A stretch of 55,777 nt of DNA from an uncultured Coriobacteriaceae bacterium (GCA_902803315.1 CADCPM010000026.1:1-55777), one strand, 5' to 3'; counted from the stretch's first letter, positions 30,143-38,985 are shown. Numbers and translations: made by a program. The notes: generated from the letters alone by a model not told the origin.

Positions 30143-31024
30143 GTGGGTTTTCTCACCAATCTGATCAACGGGATCAGTCTGGGGAGCGTGTATGCCATCA
30201 TTGCCTTGGGCTATACCATGGTGTACGGCATTGCAAAGATGCTTAACTTTGCACATGGCGACGTAATAATGGTTGGTGGCTACGTCTGCTTTTTCGCAAT
30301 GGGTAGCTTGGGCTTGCCGCCACTGGTTGCCGTATTGTTAGCGGTGATCGCATGCACGTGTTTGGGCATTGTGGTAGAACGGCTGGCCTATAAACCGTTG
30401 CGTGAGGCGCCGTCGTTGGCGGTGCTTATTACCGCAATCGGCGTGAGCTATTTCTTGCAGAACTCCGCGCTGCTCCTTTGGGGTGCAGACCCCAAGGCCT
30501 TTGCCTCGGTGGTCCCCCTCCCGTCGCTTACGCTGTTTGATGGTCAGCTTACCATCAGCTCGGTGACCATCGTCACGATTCTGGTTGCGATTGGCGTTAT
30601 GGTTGCGCTGACGCTCTTTACCACCAAGACGAAGATGGGCAAGGCCATGCGCGCGTGCTCGGAAGACAAGGGCGCAGCACAGCTTATGGGCATCAACGTG
30701 AACTCAACCATCTCCATGGTGTTTGCCATAGGCAGTGGCCTTGCGGCCATCGCTGGCGTGCTCCTGTGCTCGGCGTACCCCACGCTTGTTCCCACAACAG
30801 GCTCGATGCCGGGCATCAAGGCGTTTACGGCGGCCGTGCTTGGCGGCATTGGCTCGATTCCCGGAGCGGCCCTGGGCGGAGTGCTCTTGGGCATCATTGA
30901 GATCTTTGCCAAGGCATACATCGGCACGCAATTTGCGGATGCCATTGTGTTCGCGGTTCTCATCGTTGTGCTGCTCATCCGTCCCGCAGGGCTTTTGGGC
31001 AAAGAGATTCGCGAGAAGGTGTAG
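30143..31024 (+). CDS. livH: Branched-chain amino acid ABC transporter permease LivH
   Basis: A 293-residue integral membrane protein of the LivH permease type. It begins GFLTNLINGISLGSVYAIIA with LGYTMVYGIAKMLNFAHGD, the conserved LivH opening. The EAA-like cytoplasmic loop is in KMGKAMRACSEDKGAAQLMG. It forms half of the membrane channel with LivM. GTG 30143 is preferred because AAGGAGGGAG lies just before it; an ATG at 30080 would read through the hairpin. livM follows after three bases. Confidence 0.93.
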   Translation: MGFLTNLINGISLGSVYAIIALGYTMVYGIAKMLNFAHGDVIMVGGYVCFFAMGSLGLPPLVAVLLAVIACTCLGIVVERLAYKPLREAPSLAVLITAIGVSYFLQNSALLLWGADPKAFASVVPLPSLTLFDGQLTISSVTIVTILVAIGVMVALTLFTTKTKMGKAMRACSEDKGAAQLMGINVNSTISMVFAIGSGLAAIAGVLLCSAYPTLVPTTGSMPGIKAFTAAVLGGIGSIPGAALGGVLLGIIEIFAKAYIGTQFADAIVFAVLIVVLLIRPAGLLGKEIREKV

Positions 31025-31027
31025 GCC

Positions 31028-32125
31028 ATGGAAAGGATAAAGAATCTAAACAAGACCACAAGGTCCAACATCATTACCTTTGCCATCGTAATCGTAGCCT
31101 TTGTGGTAATGCAGGCTCTTATAGCTGCCCATGCCGTATCGCATTCGATCATCGGCCTCTTGGTGCCCATCTGCGCCTATGTTTGCATGTCAATTTCGCT
31201 TAACTTGGTGGTAGGCATCTCGGGAGAGCTCTCGCTTGGCCATGCGGGCTTTATGAGCGTGGGAGCGTTCTCGGGCTTGGTGGTGGCATCGTATTTGAAT
31301 GCCTCAATCAACTCGGTGCCGTTGTGCCTGTTTGTGTCGATTGTTGTCGCAGGCATTTTCGCGGCCATTGCGGGATTTCTCGTTGGCCTGCCGGTCATGC
31401 GTTTGCGCGGTGACTATTTGGCCATTGTTACCCTTGCCTTTGGCGAGATTATAAAAAACCTTCTCAATAACCTGTATGTCGGCATGGATGCCAAGGGCTT
31501 GCACTTCTCTATGAAGAGCGCGCAGGCCTTGGGCATGGACGGCGGCAAGATCCTCATAGAGGGACCCAAGGGTGCGGTGGGAATACCGCAGCTGTCCTCG
31601 TTCGTCGCGGGCTTCATCCTCATTCTGTTTACGCTGATCGTGGTCCTCAACCTCGTTAACAGCCGTACCGGTCGTGCCATTATGGCCGTGCGCGACAATC
31701 GCATTGCGGCCGAGTCGGTTGGCATAAACGTAACCAAGTATCGCCTCATAGCCTTTGTGGTGTCGGCCGCATTGGCGGGAATGGCAGGCGCGCTGTATGC
31801 GATGAACTTCAGCTCCATCGCTCCAAAGAAGTTCGATTTCAACACGTCCATCCTCGTCCTGGTGTTCGTCGTGCTGGGTGGCATGGGCAATATTCGAGGC
31901 GGAATGATTGCGGCGGCGGTACTTACCGTGCTTCCCGAACAGCTCCGCTTTATTGGTGACTATCGCATGCTGATCTACTCCGTCGTTCTTATTGGCGTGA
32001 TGATCGTAACCAACAACCCCAAGATTCAGCGAGTGCTGGGCGACTTCAAGGAGAGGTTCCGACGACGAGGAAACGGTGCCGCTCAGGAAGTGGACTCGCT
32101 GGAAGGGGGTGCGTCCGATGAGTAG
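31028..32125 (+). CDS. livM: Branched-chain amino acid ABC transporter permease LivM
   Basis: A 365-residue permease of the LivM type with about ten helices. Hallmarks are LNLVVGISGELSLGHAGFMS near residue 60, RLRGDYLAIVTLAFGEIIKN, and the cytoplasmic loop GRAIMAVRDNRIAAESVGIN that contacts the ATPases. LGGMGNIRGGMIAA follows near the end. It pairs with LivH in the inner membrane. The gene starts three bases after livH and its end overlaps livG by eight bases. Confidence 0.93.
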   Translation: MERIKNLNKTTRSNIITFAIVIVAFVVMQALIAAHAVSHSIIGLLVPICAYVCMSISLNLVVGISGELSLGHAGFMSVGAFSGLVVASYLNASINSVPLCLFVSIVVAGIFAAIAGFLVGLPVMRLRGDYLAIVTLAFGEIIKNLLNNLYVGMDAKGLHFSMKSAQALGMDGGKILIEGPKGAVGIPQLSSFVAGFILILFTLIVVLNLVNSRTGRAIMAVRDNRIAAESVGINVTKYRLIAFVVSAALAGMAGALYAMNFSSIAPKKFDFNTSILVLVFVVLGGMGNIRGGMIAAAVLTVLPEQLRFIGDYRMLIYSVVLIGVMIVTNNPKIQRVLGDFKERFRRRGNGAAQEVDSLEGGASDE

Positions 32126-33071
32126 CGACGTGAGGGAAGTCAAGGGGTCGCAAAGTGTTGCGGCAACGGAAAAGAAGGCAGACGCGCTTTCGGCCGAAAA
32201 AGGCAAACGAGACGCATCGACTGGTGGCAACGTAAAGATGGTGCCCGTACCTAGTGACTCAATCGTACCCGAACGCGACGCGAACAAAAGCCCCGTGCTC
32301 GAATGCCGTCACCTGGGAATAGACTTTGGCGGTCTGCGGGCTGTGGACGATTTCAACATGATGATCGGTCGCACCGAGATCGCGGGGCTCATTGGCCCAA
32401 ACGGAGCTGGCAAGACCACGGCGTTCAACCTGCTCACCAAGGTGTACAACCCCACGCGTGGTACGGTCCTGATCGACGGGGTGGACACCGCTGGCATGGA
32501 CATCTCCAAAGTGAGCAAGGCCGGCATTGCCCGCACCTTCCAAAACATTCGCCTGTTCAATTCGCTGACGGTGGAAGAGAACGTACGCATAGGCCTGCAC
32601 AATCAAATCAAGTGCGGTATGTGGAGCGGCATGTTCAGACTCCCGCGGCATTGGGCAAGCGAGAAGGAGTTCCACAACAAGTCGCTTGAGTTGCTCGACG
32701 TGTTCCACATGGCGGGAAATGCCAATGAGGTGGCAGGGTCATTGCCATATGGGGCCCAGCGTAGGCTGGAAATCGTGCGAGCGTTGGCAACGAACCCCAA
32801 GTTGCTGTTGCTCGATGAGCCTGCCGCTGGTATGAATCCCTCCGAGACGGCAGAGCTCATGGAGACCATCGTTCGCATTCGCGATGAGTTCCAAATCGCC
32901 ATACTGCTCATCGAGCACGATATGGACCTCGTTATGGGCATATGCGAAGGCATTGCCGTCCTTAACTTCGGCAAGATAATTGCCAAGGGCACGCCCAAGG
33001 AAATCCAAAGCGACCAGCAGGTCATCGAGGCGTACTTGGGCAAGCAGGATGATGCCAAGGACGGTGAGTAG
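32118..33071 (+). CDS. livG: Branched-chain amino acid ABC transporter ATPase LivG
   Basis: A 317-residue ABC ATPase. Walker A is GLIGPNGAGKTTAFNLL, the Q-loop region is RTFQNIRLFNSLTVEENV, a degenerate signature is GSLPYGAQRRLEIVRAL, Walker B is LLLLDEPAAGMNP, and the H-loop is IEHDMDLVMG. Its first 60 or so residues, before VLECRHLGIDFGGLRA, form a lysine/serine/glutamate-rich extension (SVAATEKKADALSAEKGKRD) not found in ordinary LivG. The start is ATG 32118, coupled to livM by an eight-base overlap. The role of the extension is unknown. Confidence 0.92.
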   Translation: MSSDVREVKGSQSVAATEKKADALSAEKGKRDASTGGNVKMVPVPSDSIVPERDANKSPVLECRHLGIDFGGLRAVDDFNMMIGRTEIAGLIGPNGAGKTTAFNLLTKVYNPTRGTVLIDGVDTAGMDISKVSKAGIARTFQNIRLFNSLTVEENVRIGLHNQIKCGMWSGMFRLPRHWASEKEFHNKSLELLDVFHMAGNANEVAGSLPYGAQRRLEIVRALATNPKLLLLDEPAAGMNPSETAELMETIVRIRDEFQIAILLIEHDMDLVMGICEGIAVLNFGKIIAKGTPKEIQSDQQVIEAYLGKQDDAKDGE

Positions 33072-33078
33072 TGTGAGC

Positions 33079-33780
33079 ATGCTAAAGATAGACGACCTCA
33101 ACGTGTACTATGGCTCGATCCATGCGGTAAAGGGAGTTTCGTTCGAAGTCAAAGAGGGCGAGATCGTCACCCTCATTGGTGCGAATGGCGCAGGAAAGTC
33201 CACGACGCTCAATACCATCGCGGGTTTGCTTGAGCCGCATTCCGGCACCATTGAGTTCGAGGGAGAGAATCTCGTAGGTACTCCCGCGCACAAAATGGTG
33301 CGCAAAGGCATAGCGCTATGCCCTGAAGGACGTCGCATATTCCAGGATATGAGTGTGCAGGAGAATCTTGAGATGGGTGCGTTCACGCGAAGCGACCAAG
33401 AGTCGCGGGAGACGTGCGAGCGCGTGTTTGAGAGCTTCCCGCGCCTTAAGGAGCGCAGTCGCCAGGCAGGCGGAACGCTTTCTGGCGGCGAGCAGCAGAT
33501 GCTTGCCATGGGTCGCGCGCTCATGTGCAAGCCCAAGCTCATGATGTTGGACGAGCCCTCCATGGGACTTGCGCCCATTTTGGTACAGGAAATCTTCGAC
33601 ATCATAAAGGAGCTCAACGAGCAGGGGACCACCATCCTGTTGGTTGAGCAAAACGCGAGCATGGCCCTGTCCATTGCCGATCGAGCCTACGTGCTTGAGA
33701 CCGGCCGCGTATCCATGAGCGGCGATGCAAATGAGCTGCTGCACGACAAGCGAGTTCGAGAGGCGTATTTGGGCGGATAA
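33079..33780 (+). CDS. livF: Branched-chain amino acid ABC transporter ATPase LivF
   Basis: A 233-residue ABC ATPase of the LivF type. Walker A is LIGANGAGKSTTLNTIAGL, the LivF-specific segment is GIALCPEGRRIFQDMSVQEN, the signature is GTLSGGEQQMLAMGRAL, Walker B is MMLDEPSMGLAPILV and the H-loop is LVEQNA. It forms the second ATPase of the heterodimer with LivG. ATG 33079 is seven bases after livG; an in-frame GTG at 33073 is also possible. It is the last gene of livJHMGF. Confidence 0.94.
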   Translation: MLKIDDLNVYYGSIHAVKGVSFEVKEGEIVTLIGANGAGKSTTLNTIAGLLEPHSGTIEFEGENLVGTPAHKMVRKGIALCPEGRRIFQDMSVQENLEMGAFTRSDQESRETCERVFESFPRLKERSRQAGGTLSGGEQQMLAMGRALMCKPKLMMLDEPSMGLAPILVQEIFDIIKELNEQGTTILLVEQNASMALSIADRAYVLETGRVSMSGDANELLHDKRVREAYLGG

Positions 33781-33787
33781 TAGCCCA

Positions 33788-33846
33788 GGCGGGGGGACGT
33801 GTCGTGCGTTCACGCAGTCGCGTGTAGACATGGCGCGTCCCCCGCC
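33788..33846. terminator. Hairpin after livF
   Basis: GGCGGGGGGACG pairs with CGTCCCCCGCC around a loop of about 35 bases that contains its own short pairings. It begins eight bases after the livF stop and lacks a T-run. Confidence 0.55.
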
Positions 33847-33871
33847 TATTCGGCAATAGGAAGTAGCGCTT

Positions 33872-34372
33872 ATGTCCAAGAGAGGTTCCAAAGTCGCAAA
33901 GACCAACGCAATGCGAGAGCTCGATGTGGCGGGAATCGCATATGAGGCGCAGACATATGAGGTGGAAGAGGGCGTACCGCAGCGAGATCTGGGACTGCGG
34001 ATTGCCAGGCTCATTGGCGCGGATCCCGACGCACAATTCAAAACGCTGGTAACCGTTACTCCCTCTGGTGGACACGTCGTCTGTTGTATTCCCGTTGCCT
34101 GCGAGTTGGATCTCAAGAAGGCGGCGGCAGCGGCCGGCGAGAAGTCCCTTTCGATGATTCACGTTCGCGACCTGCTGCCCGTGTGTGGCTACGAGCGAGG
34201 AGCTTGCTCTCCTGTGGGCATGAAACGGCGTTTTCCCACGCTCATTGACGAGACGGTAGAGCTTTTTGACGTTGTGGGAATCTCCGGAGGACGTAAGGGC
34301 CTCACGCTTTCGCTTGCGCCATCCGATTTGATTTCGTTTGTGGACGCAACGTTGGCGGACATCTGTGTGTAG
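33872..34372 (+). CDS. ybaK: YbaK-type aminoacyl-tRNA deacylase (Cys-tRNA(Pro) deacylase)
   Basis: A 166-residue single-domain YbaK/EbsC protein of normal length. It starts with KTNAMRELDVAGIAYEAQTY and carries the core KTLVTVTPSGGHVVCCIPV, followed by ELDLKKAAAAAGEKSLSM and GYERGACSPVGMKRRFPTLI with the conserved G-Y-x-x-G-x-x-S-P-x-G block and the terminal DLISFVDATLADI. The family hydrolyses Cys-tRNA(Pro) formed by prolyl-tRNA synthetase. It stands alone between hairpin elements. Confidence 0.93.
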   Translation: MSKRGSKVAKTNAMRELDVAGIAYEAQTYEVEEGVPQRDLGLRIARLIGADPDAQFKTLVTVTPSGGHVVCCIPVACELDLKKAAAAAGEKSLSMIHVRDLLPVCGYERGACSPVGMKRRFPTLIDETVELFDVVGISGGRKGLTLSLAPSDLISFVDATLADICV

Positions 34373-34386
34373 CAATTACGCCTTGG

Positions 34387-34503
34387 GTTGCTGATCGCAT
34401 CCCGTCCCCACGACGCCCGCATGCGACGACTCACGAAGTGAGCGAGCGAAGCGAGCGCGGAGCCGCATGCGGGACGTCGCGGGGGTGGGATGCGATCAGC
34501 AAC
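34387..34503. repeat. Intergenic hairpin element copy (34.4 kb)
   Basis: Outer arms 34387-34403 (GTTGCTGATCGCATCCC) and 34487-34503 (its complement) are perfect over 17 bases. Inner pairing continues through GACG and CCCGCATGCG. The loop holds the family core ACTCACGAAGTGAGCGAGCG with the following AAGCGAGCGCGGAG. It lies 15 bases after ybaK. Confidence 0.9.
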
Positions 34504-34565
34504 TGCCGCTGGCATACGATGAGGCCCACTTGAAATCGCGTTCTTTGTTGCATGCGAAGGCCGTG

Positions 34566-34571
34566 TATAAT
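34566..34571 (+). promoter_or_regulatory. -10 box before the charged-helix protein gene
   Basis: A consensus TATAAT lies 41 bases before the GTG start at 34612. Candidate -35 boxes (TTTGTT at 34544, spacing 16) are weak. Confidence 0.45.
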
Positions 34572-34611
34572 ACATGTTCACGTTTGACTATTGCGACGGG
34601 GGGTGAAGACA

Positions 34612-35748
34612 GTGGCTGCGCGTCATTTTGCCAAGGAGTTGCGGGAGCTCGAAAAGGAAGAAGAGCCGAAGGAGCCACAGGCGCCAGAGGTATCCGAGGA
34701 GCCGCAGGTGCCCGATGAGCTGCAGGTGCCTGATGAGCCGCTGGAGCCCATGGATTCGCAGAAGACCGAGGAGTCCAAAAGGACCGATGGGGAAGCGGGG
34801 CTTCTCAACGATCACCTCGAAGAGCCGTCGTTTTTGGAATTCACGCCACCTCCCGCATCGACGTTTGTGGTTCCCGTACCACAGAACGACGAGGCTGACG
34901 CTCGTGCACGCGAGCGTATAGAGGAGATATTCCGCGAGCTTGAGGAAGACGCGCTCAGGGCGAAGCGCGAAGAGGAAGAGCGCCAGGCTAGGCTCGAGGA
35001 GGAGCTCAGGCAAAGGCGCGAAGAAGAGGAGCGTAGGGCAAAGCTTGAGGAGGAGCTCAGGCAAAGGCGCGAAGAGGAAGAGCGCCAGGCTAGGCTTGAG
35101 GAGGAGCAGAAGGCTAAGCGCGAGGAAGAGGAGCGTCGGGCGAGGCTCGAGGAGGAGCTTAGGGCGAAGCGCGAACAGGAGGAAGCGCTAAGGGCGAAGC
35201 TTGAGGAAGAGTCCAAGCTCGAACCGAAGCCTGAACCGGAGCCAGAACCTGAACCGGACCCTGTGCTGGCATCCCCTGTCGAATCCAAGACAGAGCGCCC
35301 ACATCCCGTTGTGCAAATTGACCCAGATTGGCTTTCGGACATACCGCTTGACGACGTGGAGTCGGGAGAGCTGGCGCTCGAGGGTGCGACTTATGCGCCA
35401 AAACCAGAACCAGAGTCAGACCAGACGTCTGAGGACGACGAGCGCATTCCTCCCGATAAGACCGCAGAGCTTCCCATGCGTGCCCGAGCCCAACTTATGG
35501 AGGAGCAGGGGCGCACCCCCCAGGTCGTCCGCGAAGACGTCTCAACGCAAGGTCCCGAACAATACGTAGCAAGTGCGGATCGCCGAGAAAGGCTTGAGGT
35601 AAGCACCCATCATGCACATCGGGAGACGGCACATTCCAATCCCTCGGCAACCTCTACAGCTACTGCATTGGCTACGAAAAAGCGTCCGCTTGGATTCTTC
35701 GCAAGAATAGGCGCTTTCATAGCACGTTTGTTTCATATGGACGACTGA
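34612..35748 (+). CDS. Charged-helix repeat protein of unknown function
   Basis: A 378-residue, very acidic/basic protein with no assigned family. Residues about 115-200 consist of roughly five 17-residue repeats such as LRQRREEEERRAKLEEE, likely a long single alpha-helix of the ER/K type or a coiled coil. Proline-glutamate repeats (EPKPEPEPEPEPDP) follow, then an acidic region. The last 25 residues, KKRPLGFFARIGAFIARLFH, form a basic amphipathic helix that could attach to a membrane. Start GTG 34612 has GGGGGGTG before it. The architecture suggests a spacer or scaffold at the membrane; that is inference. It precedes the his operon by 122 bases. Confidence 0.7.
   Translation: MAARHFAKELRELEKEEEPKEPQAPEVSEEPQVPDELQVPDEPLEPMDSQKTEESKRTDGEAGLLNDHLEEPSFLEFTPPPASTFVVPVPQNDEADARARERIEEIFRELEEDALRAKREEEERQARLEEELRQRREEEERRAKLEEELRQRREEEERQARLEEEQKAKREEEERRARLEEELRAKREQEEALRAKLEEESKLEPKPEPEPEPEPDPVLASPVESKTERPHPVVQIDPDWLSDIPLDDVESGELALEGATYAPKPEPESDQTSEDDERIPPDKTAELPMRARAQLMEEQGRTPQVVREDVSTQGPEQYVASADRRERLEVSTHHAHRETAHSNPSATSTATALATKKRPLGFFARIGAFIARLFHMDD
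34954..35211 (+). repeat. 51-bp tandem repeat inside the charged-helix gene
   Basis: About five units of 51 bases start at 34954, 35005, 35056, 35107 and 35158; the last is degenerate with an extra codon. Units differ mostly at single bases. The period encodes 17 residues, so the reading frame is kept when copy number changes. Confidence 0.8.
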
Positions 35749-35807
35749 CGTGGCGCAAGGACCAATACTTTGGTAAAACGGGTCCCTGTTAGCACGAAGA
35801 TGTTGAC

Positions 35808-35836
35808 TTGGGCGCGCGACCTTACTGCGCTAGAGT
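35808..35836 (+). promoter_or_regulatory. Candidate his operon promoter
   Basis: TTGGGC (35808-35813) and TAGAGT (35831-35836) are 17 bases apart and lie 35 bases before the TTG start of hisZG. No T-box or his leader peptide is seen. Confidence 0.4.
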
Positions 35837-35870
35837 ATCTGACTCACGCCCATGAAGATAGGAGCAAGAC

Positions 35871-37532
35871 TTGGTACAACGAACGCCGCGCGGGTTTAGG
35901 GACATTCTTCCGCAGGAGGCCTTAGCTCGTGAACGCATAACGGAAACGGTACGCTCGTGCTTCTCGTCACATGGCTATTTGCCTGTGGAGACGCCGCTGC
36001 TGGAGGATCGCACTGTCATCGAGACGGCGGGGCGTATCCAGGATTCGCCGTTTCAGCTCTTCGACAAGGACGACCGCCTGCTCATGTTGCGTCCCGACCT
36101 CACGCTGCCCATCTCGCGTATGGTTTCGTCGCGCATGGCTGCAGATGGCCTGCCCGCACGTCTGCGGTATGTGGCGCCTGTCGTACGTGAGCAAGGTGCC
36201 TTGCGCGGCCAGCCTCGCCAGTTCACGCAGTTGGGCGTTGAGCTTGTGGGAGGCGAGGGCGCCGCTTCGGAGGCAGAGGTCGTCACGCTGCTTGCCGATG
36301 CCTTGGCAAGGCTGGGGGTTCCCGATTGGTACGTCGTATGCGGGTCAGTCGCGCCGCTAACGGCACTCCTGCGGGCCTGTGAAGCGGGGGAGCCGTTTAC
36401 TCGCAAGGTCTTGTCGCTGGTGCATCAATCCGACCTTGTGGGACTGGACGACCTTGTGCAGTCGAATGGGGGATTGACCTCTGCCCAAGCGGATGCATTG
36501 CGCCAGGTGGTGCGTCTCAATGGCGACGAGAGCGTGGTGGACGAGCTTGAGGAACTGCTCGTCGCCGCAGACGTAAAAGATGCCGATGCTGTGGTTGAGG
36601 GTCTTCGCAAGCTCGTGCAGAGCTGCGCTCCCTTGGTTCGCACGCGTCGTCTGCGCTTTGACTTTTCCATTATCAATAGCTTTGACTACTACACCGGGCT
36701 GGTGTTCAAGGCCTATGCGGAGGGCATCGCGGCCTCGCTTGCCTCTGGCGGCCATTACGACGCCGTACTGGAAAACCTTGGGCTGCCAGGTGTGAGTGCC
36801 TGTGGCTTTGCCATGTCGCTCGAGCGTCTTCAGGAAGTGCTTGGGGAGCAGGGAGAATCGGGCGTGGTGACGCCTGGTGTACGACTTGCCGACCGACCGC
36901 TGCGTATCGCGGTTCCCAAGGGCTCATTGTTCCCCGAAACATTGCGCGTATTGGAGGCCGCTGGTTTGCCCGTGGAGGGGCTGCGCGACCTTGGTCGCAA
37001 GCTCATTGTGCGCGAGAAGGGCGTGGAGTACGTAATCGTGCGAGCGCAAGACGCACCTTCGTTCGTTGCCTTTGGCGGAGCGGACTGTGGAATATGCGGC
37101 CGTGATTCCATAATCGAGGCGGACGTCGATCTGTTGCAGCTTGTGGACCTTAAATATGGCTGGTGCCGCTTCGTGGTGGCTGAGCCAGCGAATGCGAAGG
37201 GCAGGGCGGATCGTGCGTATGCCTGGCGTGGAACCATGCGTGTGGCTACCAAGTACCCACGCATAACGCAGGCATATTACGATCGTATTGGCCAGCAGGT
37301 CGACATCGTGCAGCTGCACGGCAACATCGAATTGGGTCCCATTGTGGGCATGACCGACAGAATCGTGGACATAACTGCGACGGGAACCACCCTTGCGGAG
37401 AACGATTTGGTGATTGTGGATGACGTGCTTGAGTGCACGGCGAGGTTCTTCGCGGGACCCGCGGCCTATCGCTGCGACTCGCGTATCCGCACGTTGGCCA
37501 AAAAACTTGCCGAGGTTGCCACAAACAATTAG
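35871..37532 (+). CDS. hisZG: HisZ-HisG fusion: ATP phosphoribosyltransferase regulatory plus catalytic subunits
   Basis: A 553-residue protein joins two normally separate subunits. Residues 1 to about 330 are HisZ, a histidyl-tRNA-synthetase-like regulator: TPRGFRDILPQEA, LRPDLTLPISRMV, FDFSIINSFDYYTGLVFKAY and ASGGHYDAVL. Residues about 343-553 are short-form HisG, the catalytic ATP phosphoribosyltransferase: LRIAVPKGSLFPETLRVLEA, ADCGICGRDSI, MRVATKYPRITQAYY and the PRPP loop IVDITATGTTLAEN. The enzyme catalyses ATP + PRPP to phosphoribosyl-ATP, the first histidine step. Short HisG needs HisZ, so fusion fixes stoichiometry. The start is TTG at 35871 after TAGGAG. Confidence 0.93.
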   Translation: MVQRTPRGFRDILPQEALARERITETVRSCFSSHGYLPVETPLLEDRTVIETAGRIQDSPFQLFDKDDRLLMLRPDLTLPISRMVSSRMAADGLPARLRYVAPVVREQGALRGQPRQFTQLGVELVGGEGAASEAEVVTLLADALARLGVPDWYVVCGSVAPLTALLRACEAGEPFTRKVLSLVHQSDLVGLDDLVQSNGGLTSAQADALRQVVRLNGDESVVDELEELLVAADVKDADAVVEGLRKLVQSCAPLVRTRRLRFDFSIINSFDYYTGLVFKAYAEGIAASLASGGHYDAVLENLGLPGVSACGFAMSLERLQEVLGEQGESGVVTPGVRLADRPLRIAVPKGSLFPETLRVLEAAGLPVEGLRDLGRKLIVREKGVEYVIVRAQDAPSFVAFGGADCGICGRDSIIEADVDLLQLVDLKYGWCRFVVAEPANAKGRADRAYAWRGTMRVATKYPRITQAYYDRIGQQVDIVQLHGNIELGPIVGMTDRIVDITATGTTLAENDLVIVDDVLECTARFFAGPAAYRCDSRIRTLAKKLAEVATNN

Positions 37533-37575
37533 TAGCAAAGGTGAATCCTCGCCTGCCAACAAAGGAGGAGAACGA

Positions 37576-38964
37576 ATGAGAACGATAAGGCTCGAAGGAG
37601 ACAGGCGCCTTACGACAGCGGATTTGCGCAGGTCTGGCGCTTTGCCGCGCGAAGTAACAGAAGCAGCGACAGCCATTGTTGAGGACGTGCGCGCACGAGG
37701 TGATGAGGCGGTACAGGAGTATTGCCTGCGCTTTGACGGGGCGTGTGCCAGCTCGTTTAGGGTTCCCACAGAGATTGTCCAAGGAGCCCTGGACATGGTC
37801 GATCCTTCATTCTTGGAGGCGCTCGAACGTGCGCACGCCCAGATTCGCGACTTCCACACCCGCGAGGTGGAGCAGTCGTGGTTTACTACGAAGGCCGACG
37901 GAACCATACTCGGCGTTAAGGTGTCACCTGTGCCGAGCGTGGCAGTCTACGTGCCTGGTGGCCGTGCCCAGTATCCTTCTACGGTGCTCATGGACACGGT
38001 GCCTGCCAAAGTCGCAGGGGTTCCGCGCGTGATCATGATTACGCCTCCCCAGCGTGACGGCTCACTTTCGGCCTATACGCTGGCGGCTGCGGCAGTGGCG
38101 GGCGTGGACGAGGTCTATGCGGTGGGGGGAGCGCAGGCAATAGGCGCGGTGGCCTATGGCACCGAGTCGATTCCGGCGGTATCCAAGATCGTGGGTCCAG
38201 GAAATGCCTACGTGGCGGCTGCCAAGCGCTATGTGTCGGGCGACGTGGGCATCGACATGGTGGCTGGTCCATCCGAGGTGTGCGTGTTGGCCGATTCCAC
38301 CGCAGATCCGGCAGTGGTGGCTGCCGACCTCATGGCGCAGGCGGAGCACGATCCTATGGCCACCTGCTATTTGGTGACGTGCAGCGAGGAGTTGCCTGCG
38401 CGCGTGCTTGCTGCCGTGGAGGCGCTCGTGGGGCAGAGCCCACGCGAGGAGATCACTCGAGCCAGCTTGGACGACAACGGGGTAGTGGTGGTTGCCTCGA
38501 CGCTCGAGGTAGCAATCGACGCCGTTAACGTTATCGCTCCAGAGCACTTGGAGCTGCACTGCCAAAACGCGTTCGAGCTCGTTGGGTCAATTCAGAACGC
38601 TGGCGCAATATTTGTGGGGCCATGGTCATCCGAGCCATTGGGTGACTATGTCGCAGGGCCGAACCACACGCTTCCCACGGGAGGCACCGCGACCTTCTCC
38701 AATCCGCTTGGCGTCTATGACTTCGTTAAGCGGTCCAGCGTGATTTCCTATTCCGCAGAAGGACTTGCGGCAGATGGTCCTGCCGTGCAGACGCTCGCTC
38801 AGGCGGAAGGGTTGTGGGCGCATGCGCTATCGGTTGGCATGCGACGCAAGCTGCTGGCCGAGGGAGGCGAGACCTTTGCCGATCCCATGGCTGCGTGCGA
38901 GGATGCGATGAGGTGTGCCTGGCCCAAGACCCTCGACGAGCCGGGCGTTCCCAAGCTCCGTTAG
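37576..38964 (+). CDS. hisD: Histidinol dehydrogenase
   Basis: A 462-residue zinc-dependent enzyme that oxidises histidinol to histidine in two NAD-dependent steps. Family hallmarks: VAVYVPGGRAQYPSTVLMDT, GGAQAIGAVAYGTESIP, KIVGPGNAYVAAAKRYVSG, GIDMVAGPSEVCVLADSTAD, the metal-site LMAQAEHDP and the base-containing IAPEHLELH, ending with YVAGPNHTLPTGGTA. Start ATG 37576 follows AAAGGAGGAG. Gene order and spacing place it second in the his operon. Confidence 0.97.
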   Translation: MRTIRLEGDRRLTTADLRRSGALPREVTEAATAIVEDVRARGDEAVQEYCLRFDGACASSFRVPTEIVQGALDMVDPSFLEALERAHAQIRDFHTREVEQSWFTTKADGTILGVKVSPVPSVAVYVPGGRAQYPSTVLMDTVPAKVAGVPRVIMITPPQRDGSLSAYTLAAAAVAGVDEVYAVGGAQAIGAVAYGTESIPAVSKIVGPGNAYVAAAKRYVSGDVGIDMVAGPSEVCVLADSTADPAVVAADLMAQAEHDPMATCYLVTCSEELPARVLAAVEALVGQSPREEITRASLDDNGVVVVASTLEVAIDAVNVIAPEHLELHCQNAFELVGSIQNAGAIFVGPWSSEPLGDYVAGPNHTLPTGGTATFSNPLGVYDFVKRSSVISYSAEGLAADGPAVQTLAQAEGLWAHALSVGMRRKLLAEGGETFADPMAACEDAMRCAWPKTLDEPGVPKLR

Positions 38965-38985
38965 CCAGGAATGTGAGGACAAGAC

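Noticed and set aside
35871..36860. Histidyl-tRNA synthetase
   Set aside because: The N-terminal part is HisRS-like but lacks the anticodon-binding domain and continues directly into HisG, inside a his operon, so HisZ is the right reading.
37533..37575. T-box or attenuator for the his or liv operons
   Set aside because: No T-box core, His-codon leader peptide or known riboswitch motif was found before hisZG, hisD or livJ.
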